64,000 bases of DNA from Azospirillum lipoferum 4B (GCF_000283655.1 NC_016622.1:62001-126000), one strand, 5' to 3'. Counted from the first letter of the stretch, positions 34,172-44,274 are shown. Notes: a model not told the origin generated them from the sequence alone. Program-made: numbers and translations.

Positions 34172-35239
34172 ATGCTCGACGCGCTGAAAGACGAACTTCT
34201 GTCGCAGGTCAACGCCGCCGCCGACCTCTCGGCGCTGGACGAGGTGCGGGTCTCCGCGCTCGGCAAGAAGGGGCGCATCACCGGCTTCATGAAGGAGCTG
34301 GGGGCCCTCACCCCCGATGAGCGCAAGGAGCGCGGTCAGGCGCTGAACGCGCTGAAGGACGAGATCGCCGCCGCCATCGACGCGCGCAAGGCCGACCTCG
34401 CCGCCGCCCATCTGAAGGCGCGGCTGGAGGCCGAGCGGGTCGACGTGACCCTGCCGGTCCGCCCCGAGACGGAAGGGCGCATCCACCCGATCAGCCAGAC
34501 GATGGACGAGATGATCGCCATCTTCGCCGAGATGGGCTTCTCGGTCGCCGAAGGGCCGGACATCGAGGACGATTTCCACAACTTCACCGCCCTGAACTTC
34601 CCGCCCGGCCACCCGGCGCGCGACATGCACGACACCTTCTATCTGCCTGATTCGGGTGACAAGAAGATGCTGCTGCGCACCCACACCAGCCCGGTGCAGG
34701 TCCGCACCATGCTGAACAACAAGCCGCCGATCCGCATCGTCGCGCCGGGGCGGACCTACCGCTCCGACTACGACATGACCCACACCCCGATGTTCCACCA
34801 GATCGAGGGGCTGGTCATCGACGAGGCGACCAACATGGGGCACCTGAAGGGCTGCCTCGTGGAGTTCTGCCGCGCCTTCTTCGATGTGGACGACCTGCCG
34901 CTGCGCTTCCGCCCCAGCTTCTTCCCCTTCACCGAACCGTCGGCGGAGGTCGATATCGGCTGCTCGCGCAAGGGCGGCGAGCTGAAGCTGGGCAATTACG
35001 GCGACTGGCTGGAAATCCTCGGCTGCGGCATGGTCCACCCGAACGTGCTGGAAGCCTGCGGCATCGACAGCACCCGCTACCAGGGCTTCGCCTTCGGCAT
35101 GGGGGTGGAGCGCGTCGCCATGCTGAAATACGGCATCCCCGACCTGCGCACCTTCTTCGAAGCCGACCTGCGCTGGCTGAAGCATTACGGCTTCGCCTCG
35201 CTCGACATTCCCAACATCGCCCACGGCCTGACGCGCTAA
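34172..35239 (+). CDS. pheS: Phenylalanyl-tRNA synthetase subunit alpha
   Basis: The 355-aa catalytic subunit of the alpha2beta2 enzyme charges tRNA-Phe. It has the N-terminal coiled coil, class II motif 2 ([20 protein letters not shown]) and motif 3 ([18 protein letters not shown]). The ATG at 34172 is preferred because homologs begin [10 protein letters not shown]; an earlier in-frame codon at 34157 exists. pheT follows by 12 bp. Confidence 0.97.
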   Translation: MLDALKDELLSQVNAAADLSALDEVRVSALGKKGRITGFMKELGALTPDERKERGQALNALKDEIAAAIDARKADLAAAHLKARLEAERVDVTLPVRPETEGRIHPISQTMDEMIAIFAEMGFSVAEGPDIEDDFHNFTALNFPPGHPARDMHDTFYLPDSGDKKMLLRTHTSPVQVRTMLNNKPPIRIVAPGRTYRSDYDMTHTPMFHQIEGLVIDEATNMGHLKGCLVEFCRAFFDVDDLPLRFRPSFFPFTEPSAEVDIGCSRKGGELKLGNYGDWLEILGCGMVHPNVLEACGIDSTRYQGFAFGMGVERVAMLKYGIPDLRTFFEADLRWLKHYGFASLDIPNIAHGLTR

Positions 35240-35251
35240 GGAGCCGGACCC

Positions 35252-37663
35252 ATGAAGTTCACGCTGTCCTGGCTGAAGGACCATCTGGAGACCGACGCCT
35301 CGCTCGACCAGATCACGGAGAAGCTGACCGCCCTCGGCCTTGAGGTGGAAGGCGTTCATGACCGGTCGAAGGAACTGGCGCCCTTCCGCGTCGCCCATGT
35401 CGTCTCGGCCGAGAAGCATCCGGACGCCGACAAGCTGCGCGTGCTGATGGTCGATACCGGCGCCGGCACCCTGCAGGTGGTCTGCGGCGCCCCCAATGCG
35501 CGCGCCGGCATGAAGGGCGTCTTCGCCCCGGAGGGGACCTATGTCCCGGGATCCGACATCACGCTGAAGAAGGGCGTCATCCGCGGCGTCGAGTCGAACG
35601 GCATGATGTGCTCCAAGCGCGAGCTGAAGCTGTCGGACGAGCATGAGGGCATCATCGAGCTGCCGGACGACGCTCCCGTCGGCGCCGGCTTCGCCGACTA
35701 TGCCGGGCTGAACGACCCGGTTATCGACATCAACCTGACGCCCGACCGCGCCGATTGCGCCGGCGTGCGCGGCATTGCTCGCGACCTCGCCGCTGCCGGC
35801 ATGGGCACGCTGAAGCCGCTGACCGCCGGGCATCTCGACACCACCCCGGTGGAGGGCCGCTTCGCCAGCCCGATCGGCGTGAGCATCGCAGCGCCCGAGG
35901 CCTGCCCGCTGTTCGTCGGCCGCTACATCCGCGGCGTGAAGAACGGCCCGTCGCCGAAGTGGCTGCAGGACAAGCTGGTGTCCATCGGCCTGCGCCCGAT
36001 CTCGGCGCTGGTCGACATCACCAACTACCTGACCTTCGACGCCGCCCGTCCGCTGCACGTCTTCGATGCCGACACGGTGAAGGGCAACATCACCGTCCGC
36101 ATGGGCCGCGAGGGCGAGACGCTGGCGGCGCTGAACGGCAAGGACTATGCGCTGGACGGCGCCATGACCGTGGTGGCCGACGACGAACGGGCGGAGGCTC
36201 TGGCCGGCATCGTCGGCGGCGAGCCGACCGGCTGCACCGAGGCCACCGTCAACGTCTTCGTCGAGGCGGCGCTGTTCGACCCGGTGCGCACGGCGCAGAC
36301 CGGCCGCCGGCTGGGCATCGACTCCGATGCGCGCTACCGCTTCGAGCGCGGCGTCGATCCGGCGGCGGTCTTCGCCGGCATGGAGCGCGCCACCCGCCTG
36401 ATCCTGGAACTCTGCGGCGGCGAGCCGTCGGACCTGGTGGTCGCCGGGGCCGAGCCGAACTGGAAGCGCAGCCTGACCCTGCGTCCGGGCTGTGTCGCCG
36501 CGCTGGGCGGCGTCGAGCTGCCGCGCGAGCGTCAGGTGCAGATCCTGACCGATCTGGGCTTCACCCTTGAGGGCGAGGATGCGGAGGGCCGGCTGGTCGT
36601 CGGCGTCCCGTCCTGGCGTGCCGATGTCCATGGCGAGGCCGATCTGGTCGAGGAGGTGCTGCGCGTCCATGGCTTCGACGCCATCCCGGCGACTCCGCTG
36701 CCGCGCGAAACGGTGCTGACCCGCCCGGCCCTGACGCTGAAGCAGCGCCGCGTCGCGCTGGCCAAGCGCACGCTGGCCGCCCGCGGCCTGTCGGAAGCGG
36801 TGACCTGGTCCTTCCTGTCCGGCCCGGTCGCCGAGCTGTTCGGCGGCGGCGAGCTCGGCCTGCGGCTGGTCAACCCGATCAGCAGCGACCTGGACGTCAT
36901 GCGCCCGTCGGTCCTGCCCAACCTGATCCAGGCCGCCGGGCGGAATGCCGACCGCGGCTTCGCCGACGTGCGGCTGTTCGAGGTCGGGGCGGCCTTCCGC
37001 ACCCCTGCGCCGGACGGGCAGGATACCGTCGCCGCCGGCATCCGCGCCGGGGCGGCGGTGCCGCGCCACTGGGCGGAGAAGGCCCGCGCCGTCGATGTGT
37101 TCGACGCCAAGGCCGATGCGCTGGCGGTGCTGGAGGCGGTCGGCGCCCCGGCGGCCAACCTGCAGGTCACCACCGACGCGCCGGGCTGGTACCACCCCGG
37201 CCGCTCCGGCGTTCTGCGGCTCGGCCCCACGGTGATGGCCCGCTTCGGCGAGATCCACCCGTCGGTGCTGGAGACGCTGGGCGTCAAGGGGCCGGTCGTC
37301 GGCTTCGAGGTGATGCTGGACGCCGTGCCGTTGCCCAAGAAGAAGGGCGGCACCGCCAAGCCGATGGTCCAGCTGTCCGCCTTCCAGCCGGTGGAGCGCG
37401 ACTTCGCCTTCGTCGTCGACCGCAAGGTGGAGGCCGACAAGATCCTCCGCGCCGTCAAGGGCGCCGACAAGGCGCTGGTCAAGGATGTCGCGGTCTTCGA
37501 CGTGTATGAAGGTCCCGGCGTGGGCGAGGGACGCAAGTCGGTCGCCGTCTCGGTCACCTATCAGCCGACCACCGCCACCCTGACCGACGAGGCGATCGAG
37601 GCGGTCGGCCAGAAGATCGTCGCGGCCGTGGTCAAAGCCACCGGAGGTAGCTTGCGCACCTAA
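35252..37663 (+). CDS. pheT: Phenylalanyl-tRNA synthetase subunit beta
   Basis: The 803-aa subunit has the tRNA-binding EMAP-like domain at the N-terminus (VVSAEKHPDADKLRVLMVDT), the B3/B4 editing domain (ISALVDITNYLTFD), and the C-terminal ferredoxin-like anticodon-binding domain (RDFAFVVDRKVEADKILRAV). It is full length with no damage. The ATG at 35252 follows AAGGAGCC. A strong terminator comes 41 bp after the stop. Confidence 0.97.
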   Translation: MKFTLSWLKDHLETDASLDQITEKLTALGLEVEGVHDRSKELAPFRVAHVVSAEKHPDADKLRVLMVDTGAGTLQVVCGAPNARAGMKGVFAPEGTYVPGSDITLKKGVIRGVESNGMMCSKRELKLSDEHEGIIELPDDAPVGAGFADYAGLNDPVIDINLTPDRADCAGVRGIARDLAAAGMGTLKPLTAGHLDTTPVEGRFASPIGVSIAAPEACPLFVGRYIRGVKNGPSPKWLQDKLVSIGLRPISALVDITNYLTFDAARPLHVFDADTVKGNITVRMGREGETLAALNGKDYALDGAMTVVADDERAEALAGIVGGEPTGCTEATVNVFVEAALFDPVRTAQTGRRLGIDSDARYRFERGVDPAAVFAGMERATRLILELCGGEPSDLVVAGAEPNWKRSLTLRPGCVAALGGVELPRERQVQILTDLGFTLEGEDAEGRLVVGVPSWRADVHGEADLVEEVLRVHGFDAIPATPLPRETVLTRPALTLKQRRVALAKRTLAARGLSEAVTWSFLSGPVAELFGGGELGLRLVNPISSDLDVMRPSVLPNLIQAAGRNADRGFADVRLFEVGAAFRTPAPDGQDTVAAGIRAGAAVPRHWAEKARAVDVFDAKADALAVLEAVGAPAANLQVTTDAPGWYHPGRSGVLRLGPTVMARFGEIHPSVLETLGVKGPVVGFEVMLDAVPLPKKKGGTAKPMVQLSAFQPVERDFAFVVDRKVEADKILRAVKGADKALVKDVAVFDVYEGPGVGEGRKSVAVSVTYQPTTATLTDEAIEAVGQKIVAAVVKATGGSLRT

Positions 37664-37704
37664 GCTGCCGCACCTTTCGATTGAATAGCGGACTGAGCAA
37701 TGCC

Positions 37705-37737
37705 AAGACCCCCCTGCGTCGCCGGGGGGTCTTTTTT
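37705..37737 (+). terminator. Rho-independent terminator after pheT
   Basis: AAGACCCCCC (37705-37714) pairs with GGGGGGTCTT (37724-37733), followed by T residues. Confidence 0.92.
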
Positions 37738-38035
37738 GTGTAGCGGAAAAACTCATTGAGAGTCGCTACTCTGCTACCCGATCATACAAGCATATGATGA
37801 ATCGCTGATTGAGAAATCCCGGGTGCTTTCGGTAAGGAAAGACCGTGGCACTGTTCGTTGCAATTCAATGTTTGACGAAACCGTAGCGTTCCGTGGAAAG
37901 ATCGGGTCGACGGACAATTTGTCTGCGGAAGGCCTGCGATTGGACCGATGTCACCTCTATGGCACAGGCAACGATTCCATTGCCCGGATGTGTTCGGTGG
38001 CAGACATAATGCTGATGATGAAGCTGGGGTAACCA
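37738..38035. other. Intergenic region before the single-domain response regulator
   Basis: An open frame at 37823-38032 (GTG start, 69 codons) is present but has no ribosome site or family resemblance. I take this stretch as the regulator's promoter and leader. No clear operator was seen. Confidence 0.35.
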
Positions 38036-38449
38036 ATGGCTGAGCCGAAGGACGATCAAGCAAACAAACCGGCGTCGGTTAAACCACTTATCATTGTGGT
38101 CGACGATGACCGGTCGATCGTTGAAGGGCTGGCGATCCTGCTGGACGGCTGGGGGTACGAGGTGATGACCGCGGTCAGCGCCGCCGCCCTGGAGGCGCAA
38201 CTCGGCGGCTTGACCAGGACGCCCAACCTGATCATCGCCGACCACTACCTGCCGGCCGGCCGGACCGGGCGCGAGGTGGTGGAGCGCGTCCGCACCGAAA
38301 CCGGGCAGCCGATCCCGGCCATCATACTGACCGGCGACAGCACCCCCGAACGGCGGGACGAGGCCGAACTGATGGGCTGCCAACTGCTGCTGAAGCCGGT
38401 GCAGGTCGGTCCGCTGCGCGCGGCGGTGGAAGCGCTTTGCCGTCCCTGA
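38036..38449 (+). CDS. Single-domain response regulator
   Basis: The 137-aa product is a stand-alone receiver: acidic DDD after LIIVV, phospho-acceptor Asp in LIIADHYLPAGRTG, Thr in IILTGDS and Lys in LLLKPVQVG. It has a short polar N-terminal extension and no output domain, so it likely acts through a protein partner or as a phosphate sink. It is convergent with the HD-GYP regulator gene, with 30 bp between the stops. Confidence 0.85.
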   Translation: MAEPKDDQANKPASVKPLIIVVDDDRSIVEGLAILLDGWGYEVMTAVSAAALEAQLGGLTRTPNLIIADHYLPAGRTGREVVERVRTETGQPIPAIILTGDSTPERRDEAELMGCQLLLKPVQVGPLRAAVEALCRP

Positions 38450-38479
38450 GGAAGGTGGCCGTCCGATGAAGGCGGGTTC

Positions 38480-40207
38480 CTAACGAGCCGCCGGAGCCGT
38501 CCGGTCGATGTCCGGCAGCACCGCCAGAAAGGCATCGACCACCGCCGGGTCGAAGCGCAGCCCGGCAAGCCGCCTGATCTCCGCCACCGAGTCTTCCCGG
38601 GACAGCGCCTTGCGATAGGGGCGGTCGCGTGTCATCGCGTCGAAGGCGTCGGCGACCGCGACGATGCGGGCGCACAGCGGGATCGCCGTCCCGGTGCGCC
38701 CGTCGGGATAGCCGGTACCGTCCCAATTCTCGTGATGCCAGCGCGCCACCGCCGCCCCCAGATGCAGGTGGGTCGGTCCGTCGGCCAGATGGCTCGCCTG
38801 GTTCAGCAGGGTGGCGCCGGCCAGCGTGTGGGACTGCATGGCGCTGCGTTCCGCCGGGTCGAGGGGACCGGGCTTCTCCAGGATTCCCGGATCCACCGCT
38901 GCATTGCCGATGTCGTGCAGGATCGCCGCCAGCCCGATGATCTCCAGCGTCGAGTCGTCCAGCGACTCGGGAAACAGCCCGTCGGCATGCAGGCGGCGGG
39001 CGATGCGTTCGGTGATCGCCGCGATGCGCAGCGACCGGCTGAATCGGCCGCCCTCCACCGTCTCCGCCGCCCGCCCGTCCAGGCCGAGTGCGCCGCGCCC
39101 CCGCTCGGCCAGATCGGCCAGCGCCGCCAGCGTGCCCTGCTGCGCCCGGTAGAGCTGCTCGTAATGGTGCAGGTTGTCGAACCCGACGGAGATCTTGCCG
39201 CAGAACACCTCGATCAGCCTGCGGTCCAGCTCCGACAGCGGCCGGTTGGAGCGCAGATAGACCACCGTCTCACGGTCGTGCGGCGTGCGGATATAGAGCG
39301 TGCAGTGGTCGCCGCCATAGAGGTGCGTCCGCTTTTCCAGGCAGGCGGTCACCGCATCCAGCACCGCAGGATCGACATGGCCGGCGGCGGGTTCGTTGAT
39401 GAGATCCTCGAAGCGGCCGGAACCGGCCAGCACATAGAGACCGTCGCAGCAGCCTCCGACTCCAGCCCCGTTTCCGCTCCTGCCGCGCTGCATGCAGAGG
39501 ATCGCGTCGGGCCCGATGCCCAGCAGGCCCGACAGCTGAGTCAGCACGCCCGCGGCGAACAGCTTCATGGAGCGGGCGCGGAACAGCGACGACGACGCCT
39601 CGATGATCTTCTCCAGGCCGCGGCGGTTCGCGTCGATCGCCACGATGTCCTCGTAGGAGCGCAGCGCCGCGACCGTGGTGGTGAACAGCTGCTGGGCGGT
39701 CAGCTGGGTCTTCGCCTTGTAGTCGTTGATGTCGTAATCGAGGATCACCGCGCGTTCCGGCGCCTGTCCCGGCTGGCCGGTGCGCAGGATGATGCGGACA
39801 TTGCGGTTCTGCAGCTCCTCGCGGATGTGGTGGACCAGCCGCAGGCCGGCATCCTCCGTTTCCATCACCACATCCAGCAGGATGAGCGCAATGTCGCTTT
39901 CCCGCGCCAGGATCAGCCGGGCCTCCGCCGCCGAATGGGCCGACAGGAAGCGCGCCTTGCGTCCCTTGTAGGCGAAGTCGGACAGGACGAGCTTGGTGAT
40001 CGAATGGACCTCCGGCTCGTCATCGACGATCAGCATGGTCCAGCGGCTGCCGGGGTCCTCCTGATCTTCCGATGGACCGGCGCCGGGAGCCGCATCGTCG
40101 AGGAACACCAGATCCTCGTCGCCAGTCTCCGGCATGGACCGGGGATCCGGCTGGGGCGGATCGGGCTTCGCGTCGTCTTCAGGTCGGGTCGGGTCGGCGT
40201 TGGTCAT
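38480..40207 (-). CDS. Response regulator with DUF3369 and HD-GYP c-di-GMP phosphodiesterase
   Basis: The 575-aa protein has an acidic disordered N-terminus, then a receiver (LIVDDEPEVHSITKLV, IALILLDVVMETED). DUF3369 covers about residues 200-360, a sensing domain common in Rhodospirillales. The HD-GYP output shows HDIGN, HTLAGATLL and the signature HHENWDGTGYPDG. HD-GYP domains hydrolyse c-di-GMP, and the metal ligands and GYP are intact, so it should be active. It probably lowers c-di-GMP in response to a kinase signal, opposing diguanylate cyclases such as the one at 57637. Confidence 0.9.
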   Translation of the reverse strand: MTNADPTRPEDDAKPDPPQPDPRSMPETGDEDLVFLDDAAPGAGPSEDQEDPGSRWTMLIVDDEPEVHSITKLVLSDFAYKGRKARFLSAHSAAEARLILARESDIALILLDVVMETEDAGLRLVHHIREELQNRNVRIILRTGQPGQAPERAVILDYDINDYKAKTQLTAQQLFTTTVAALRSYEDIVAIDANRRGLEKIIEASSSLFRARSMKLFAAGVLTQLSGLLGIGPDAILCMQRGRSGNGAGVGGCCDGLYVLAGSGRFEDLINEPAAGHVDPAVLDAVTACLEKRTHLYGGDHCTLYIRTPHDRETVVYLRSNRPLSELDRRLIEVFCGKISVGFDNLHHYEQLYRAQQGTLAALADLAERGRGALGLDGRAAETVEGGRFSRSLRIAAITERIARRLHADGLFPESLDDSTLEIIGLAAILHDIGNAAVDPGILEKPGPLDPAERSAMQSHTLAGATLLNQASHLADGPTHLHLGAAVARWHHENWDGTGYPDGRTGTAIPLCARIVAVADAFDAMTRDRPYRKALSREDSVAEIRRLAGLRFDPAVVDAFLAVLPDIDRTAPAAR

Positions 40208-40269
40208 GGCTCTTCGTTCGTGAAGGGGTCATGAGGGAGGGCGCGGCCGGCCCGTCTGGTGCAGATCCA

Positions 40270-41232
40270 TCAAAACGTATCCAGCTCGATCACCGTACAA
40301 TCGAGTCCGCGTTGCGCCAACGTGCCGCAGGCGGTGTCGACCTGCAACCGCGTGAAAGGGGCCACCCCCACCTCGTACAGCAGCCGGCCCTTGCGGAACA
40401 CCGGCCACACCATCGGCGGCAGGTCGCGATAGGCGCTGCCCGGCCCGGCGGTGAACTCCTTCCAGGCGCGCAGCCCCTCGGTGTAGCTGACATACTCGCC
40501 GAGCTTGATGCCGTAAAGCATGCCCGGCTCGACCGGCGGCATACCCGGCAGCGGATAGGGCGCCACCACCCCGACCAGCCCCTGCACCGGCGCCACCGCG
40601 CGGGTGCCGGCGGGCAGGGCCAGCGTCGCCTCGCCATTGGCGGCGCCGATCAGCGCCACCACGTCGCCCTTGCGCAGGGTGAAGCCGCGCCGCTTGCGGT
40701 TGCTCAGGATCTCGGTGGCGGAGATCGGGGCGGCGGCGACGACATAGCCTTCCGCCGGGGTCTGGGCCGCCTTGTCCCAGGCGGCGCGGGGCACGACGGC
40801 GGCGCTGCGGTGGGGCAGGGGGGCGTTCGCCGGCTGGCTGGCGCCTGGCTTCGGCGGCCGCGGCCCTTCGCCGCCGATCGCCGGCCGGCCGGTGACCATC
40901 AGCGCCGGATCCAGCGAGTCGGCGGGGACATAGCCGATGGGCTGGCCGCCGATGGCGACCTCCGTCCAATAGGTGCCGCGCGGGGTGCCCAGCGCGTTCA
41001 GCGCCTTGCCCTGCTTCAGCGTCATGACGATGCGGGCGTCCTCGCTGGGGCCGATCCGCACCTCGATGTCGCGGTTCAGCACCACCTCGCCGGTCAGGGG
41101 GGCACCGATGGCGACCGGGCTCTGCGCCTGTGCCGGCGGGGAAACCGTCATTGTGCCGCCGAGGCCGCCAAGGAGGCCGAGGAGGACGGCAAGCGGCGGC
41201 AGCAGCGGGCGGGGAACGGGCGTGGCGGTCAT
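40270..41232 (-). CDS. Exported SH3- and SPOR-like domain protein
   Basis: The 320-aa product has an N-terminal signal peptide (LLPPLAVLLGLLGGLGGTMT, cleavage near AQAQS). An SH3b-like domain follows (LNRDIEVRIGPSEDARIVMT, YWTEVAIGGQPIGYVPADSL), then a Pro-rich linker and a C-terminal SPOR-like stretch (GRLLYEVGVAPFTRLQVDT). Such proteins bind peptidoglycan or periplasmic partners. It follows the LysR gene with an ATGA overlap at 41229-41232, so the two are translationally coupled. Confidence 0.65.
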   Translation of the reverse strand: MTATPVPRPLLPPLAVLLGLLGGLGGTMTVSPPAQAQSPVAIGAPLTGEVVLNRDIEVRIGPSEDARIVMTLKQGKALNALGTPRGTYWTEVAIGGQPIGYVPADSLDPALMVTGRPAIGGEGPRPPKPGASQPANAPLPHRSAAVVPRAAWDKAAQTPAEGYVVAAAPISATEILSNRKRRGFTLRKGDVVALIGAANGEATLALPAGTRAVAPVQGLVGVVAPYPLPGMPPVEPGMLYGIKLGEYVSYTEGLRAWKEFTAGPGSAYRDLPPMVWPVFRKGRLLYEVGVAPFTRLQVDTACGTLAQRGLDCTVIELDTF

Positions 41233-42170
41233 GGCGTGGCTTCCGTGGCGGGCACCGGACCATCGCGGCCCGGCATCCGGCGGCCCAGCATCTGCCGGCC
41301 GACGAGGTCGTGGATGGCGTCGGCCAGCAGGCGCACCGGCTTGGCCGCCGTGCCGCGGGCACGGTGCAGGGCGATGTCGACGTCGGGCAGGTCGGGAAAC
41401 CCCTCCGCGGCACCGATGCGGCGCAGGCTGGCCGGGACCGTGCAGGCTTCCATCGCCGTCACCCCCAGCCCGCCCATCACCGCGCCATGGACGGCGACCA
41501 CGCTCTTGCTGGTGAAGGAGACGCGCCAGTCGCGACCCATCCCGTCCAGGGCGGCGACGGCGATGTCGCGCACGACGCAGCCCTTGGGGAACAGAGCCAG
41601 CGGCAGAGGATCGAGGCTTTCGACCGGCCGGTGTCCCGGTGCCGGCGCCGGATCCTGTGGCGGGGCGACCCAGGACACCGGTTCCTGCCGCACCAGTTCG
41701 CCGCCGGTCTCGCCGGCCTTGCGGGTGATCAGGGCCAGGTCGTAGCGGCCCTTGTCGATCTCCGCCACCAGATCGGGGCTGTTGTCGCAGATCACCTCCA
41801 CCATCACCTCGGGATAGGCGGCGTTGAAGCGGGCCAGCACCTCCGGCAGCAGCATGGTGGCGTAATCGTCGGGCGTGCCGATGCGGACGCTGGCCACCGT
41901 CGGGCTGCGGTGCATCAGCGCCATCACCTCGTCGTTCAGGGTCAGCATGCGCCGGGCATAGGCCAGCAGGACCTCGCCGTCGCGGGTCATCCGCACGCCA
42001 TGGGTGTCGCGTTCGAACACCCGCTTGCCCACCGTGTCCTCCAGCCGGCGCACCTGCTGGCTGACCGCCGCCTGGGTGCGGCCCAGCCTTTCGCCGGCGC
42101 GGGTGAAGCTGGCGCTGTCGGCCACGGCGACGAAGGCGCGGAGCAGATCGGTGTCGAGGTTGGCGGGCAT
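41229..42170 (-). CDS. LysR-family transcriptional regulator
   Basis: The 313-aa protein has the LysR HTH at the N-terminus (LLRAFVAVADSASFTRAGER, then LGRTQAAVSQQVRRLED) and a substrate-binding domain with VRIGTPDDYATMLLPEVLAR. It resembles the LysR group next to transport or amino-acid genes. The ATG at 42170 is chosen because the HTH starts ten residues later. It is divergent from the small ORF and asparaginase gene, which it may control. Confidence 0.9.
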   Translation of the reverse strand: MPANLDTDLLRAFVAVADSASFTRAGERLGRTQAAVSQQVRRLEDTVGKRVFERDTHGVRMTRDGEVLLAYARRMLTLNDEVMALMHRSPTVASVRIGTPDDYATMLLPEVLARFNAAYPEVMVEVICDNSPDLVAEIDKGRYDLALITRKAGETGGELVRQEPVSWVAPPQDPAPAPGHRPVESLDPLPLALFPKGCVVRDIAVAALDGMGRDWRVSFTSKSVVAVHGAVMGGLGVTAMEACTVPASLRRIGAAEGFPDLPDVDIALHRARGTAAKPVRLLADAIHDLVGRQMLGRRMPGRDGPVPATEATP

Positions 42171-42328
42171 GGCAGGCACCGGAAGTTGCCTCCCATTCAA
42201 GCAGAGCGCCCGCCCATCCGCAACGTTGCGGTCATCACGGATCGTAATGACGACATAATGCCTATTCGTTTCCAAGGGAATGGTGCCCGCCCCATTGTCG
42301 GTCTCCGATCGCTTTGGAGTTTCCGACC

Positions 42329-42547
42329 ATGTCCCTGTTCGCCGCCTGGACCAGCGTGGTTCTCGCCGCCGCCCGGATCGATCCCCCCGTGGCTTCTCCG
42401 CCGACGGTGCCCGAGCCGCGGCGCTTCCGCCTCGCCTACAATCCGGTTCCCGCACCCGCACCCGCCCGGCGGCTGGTCGCGGAGGAGGCCCCGGCGTCGG
42501 CGCGGACTCCGATGGCGCTCCAGGACCGGCTGTGTCTTGAGAAGTAG
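42329..42547 (+). CDS. Small Pro/Ala-rich hypothetical protein
   Basis: The 72-aa product has a short hydrophobic start (SLFAAWTSVVLAAARI) and a Pro/Ala/Arg-rich body ending LQDRLCLEK. TTTGGAG at about 42313 is a possible ribosome site. No family is recognised. It lies in the divergent region between LysR and asparaginase, and may be a small exported or membrane peptide or not a gene at all. Confidence 0.35.
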   Translation: MSLFAAWTSVVLAAARIDPPVASPPTVPEPRRFRLAYNPVPAPAPARRLVAEEAPASARTPMALQDRLCLEK

Positions 42548-42597
42548 TGGGACGTCCGCCTATTCTGCCGCCGACAAGATTGCGGGAGGAGCGGACG

Positions 42598-43683
42598 ATG
42601 GCGCGGGTCTATGTGCTGTATACCGGGGGTACCATCGGGTGCGTGACCAATTCCGACGGGGCGCTGGCCCCGGTGCCGGGGCCGGAGTTCGAACGGCTGG
42701 TCCTGTCGATGCCCGGCCTGTCCGGCCATGGGGTGCAGGATTACAAGGACCTGACCTGGACCATGGACTGGTTCGACCGCACGCTCGACAGCTCCAACAT
42801 GACGCCGGCGGACTGGATCGCCATCGCCCGGCGGCTGCTGTCTGTTTATGACCGGTATGACGGCTTTGTCGTGCTGCACGGCACCGACAGCATGGCATAC
42901 AGCGCGTCGGCCCTGTCCTTCCTGCTGCCCGGCCTGACGAAGCCGGTGGTGTGCAGCGGGTCGCAGGTGCCGCTGTCCTTCACGCTGAGCGACGCGCTCG
43001 CCAATCTTGTCGGCGCCATCGTGGTGGCGGGGACCCTGCCGGTGCCGGAGGTCTGCGTCTATTTCGACACCAAGCTGCTGCGCGGCAACCGCTCGTCCAA
43101 GGTCGACGCCAACCGCTTCGCCGGCTTCGATTCGCCGAACTTCCCGCCGCTTGCCACCGTCGGCAGCGTGGTCGCCCGCAACGAGCCCTATTGGCTGCCG
43201 ATGCCGGACGTCGCGGTCTCGCTGGACGAGCCGGAGAACCGCGCCCGCCGGCTGGCGGCGCTGGAGGCGCAGGCGGCGGCGCTGGCGGCGTTCTCGGTCG
43301 TCATCCTGTGGCTCTATCCCGGCATCCGGGCCAGCACGGTGTCGGCAATGCTGACCGGCACCAGCCCGGCGGCGAAGGGGGCGGTGCTGCTGGCCTTCGG
43401 CGAGGGCAACGGTCCGACCGACCCGGAGTTCCTCGACGCGCTGTCGGCCGCGGTGAAGGCCGGGGTCGTGCTGATGGACAACACCCAGGTGCAGCGCGGC
43501 GCGGTGCTGCCCGGCGCCTATGCCACCGGGCTTGGCGCCATCGGCGCCGTCGGCGCCTATGACATGACGCCGGAGGCCAGCTACGCCAAGCTGGTCTGCC
43601 TGCTCGCCGCCGGTCTGGACGCCGACACGGTCAAGGCTGAGATGCCGAAGCCGCTGGCCGGCGAGCTGACGGTGATCGCCTGA
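42598..43683 (+). CDS. L-asparaginase, type I-like
   Basis: The 361-aa enzyme hydrolyses asparagine to aspartate and ammonia. It shows the first active-site motif YTGGTIGCVTN, the second VVLHGTDSMAYSASALSFLL and the nearby SGSQVPLS. There is no signal peptide, so it is the cytosolic type I (AnsA-like) form. ATG at 42598 has GCGGGAGGAGCGG just upstream. Its neighbour is a divergent LysR gene. Confidence 0.88.
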   Translation: MARVYVLYTGGTIGCVTNSDGALAPVPGPEFERLVLSMPGLSGHGVQDYKDLTWTMDWFDRTLDSSNMTPADWIAIARRLLSVYDRYDGFVVLHGTDSMAYSASALSFLLPGLTKPVVCSGSQVPLSFTLSDALANLVGAIVVAGTLPVPEVCVYFDTKLLRGNRSSKVDANRFAGFDSPNFPPLATVGSVVARNEPYWLPMPDVAVSLDEPENRARRLAALEAQAAALAAFSVVILWLYPGIRASTVSAMLTGTSPAAKGAVLLAFGEGNGPTDPEFLDALSAAVKAGVVLMDNTQVQRGAVLPGAYATGLGAIGAVGAYDMTPEASYAKLVCLLAAGLDADTVKAEMPKPLAGELTVIA

Positions 43684-43755
43684 GGGTGACTGGCTCTTGA
43701 ACCGCCTGTCGGGAGGCGCGGGGGCTGTCGACGGCCCCCCGCCTCCGCCGGTGGC

Positions 43756-44274
43756 TTACTGGCCCATCGTGCCCTGGCCCATGGAGCCACGGTTCATGGT
43801 TCCCTGGTTCATGCCGCCCTGATTCATGGAGCCGGCGCCCATGCTGCCCATCGAGCCGCCCATGGAGCCGCCGGTCGAGCTGCCGTAGCCGGTGTTGGCC
43901 TGGCTGCTGTACTGGGCGAGCTGCTGCAGCTCGGTCTGGTCATGCATGATGACGACCTGCCGGCCGCGCCGTTCGAAGGACGCCGGGGTGAGCATGAGGG
44001 TCTGGCCGGTCCTGGCCATCTTCAGCTCCACCATCGTCCGGCCTTGGGCGTCGGTGGTGATGTTCTGGATCGTGCCGGCGACCGGCCCGCCATGGCGGTG
44101 GACCACCCGCTTGCCGATCATGTCGCGGCTGGCCTGGACGTCGCGGGCACCGCTGTCCATCGTGCCGTCGGCGGCAGCGTTGGCCCCGGCGGACCCGCTG
44201 GTCTGGGCGTAGCCCGGAGCGGCGGCGGCCATCAGCATCAGGGCCGGCACGGCGGCGGCGAGAAACTTGCGCAT
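43756..44274 (-). CDS. Exported PRC-barrel-like protein with Met/Gly/Gln-rich tail
   Basis: The 172-aa product has a clear signal peptide (FLAAAVPALMLMAAAAPGYA, cleavage before QTSG). A PRC-barrel-like fold follows (DMIGKRVVHRHGGPVAGTIQ, VELKMARTGQTLMLTPASFE). From about residue 125 the tail is a low-complexity run of GSMGG, NQG and MGQ repeats. ATG at 44274 has GGGAGGATG upstream. The role is unknown; many such small proteins are periplasmic. Confidence 0.65.
   Translation of the reverse strand: MRKFLAAAVPALMLMAAAAPGYAQTSGSAGANAAADGTMDSGARDVQASRDMIGKRVVHRHGGPVAGTIQNITTDAQGRTMVELKMARTGQTLMLTPASFERRGRQVVIMHDQTELQQLAQYSSQANTGYGSSTGGSMGGSMGSMGAGSMNQGGMNQGTMNRGSMGQGTMGQ

Noticed and set aside
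34058-37756. 1232-codon minus-strand open frame opposite pheS/pheT
   Set aside because: It is the antisense shadow of two certain housekeeping genes. Its composition is Gly/Arg/His/Gln-rich and it has no family motifs.
37823-38032. 69-codon GTG-start frame before the response regulator
   Set aside because: There is no ribosome site, no recognisable motif, and it sits in what should be a promoter region.
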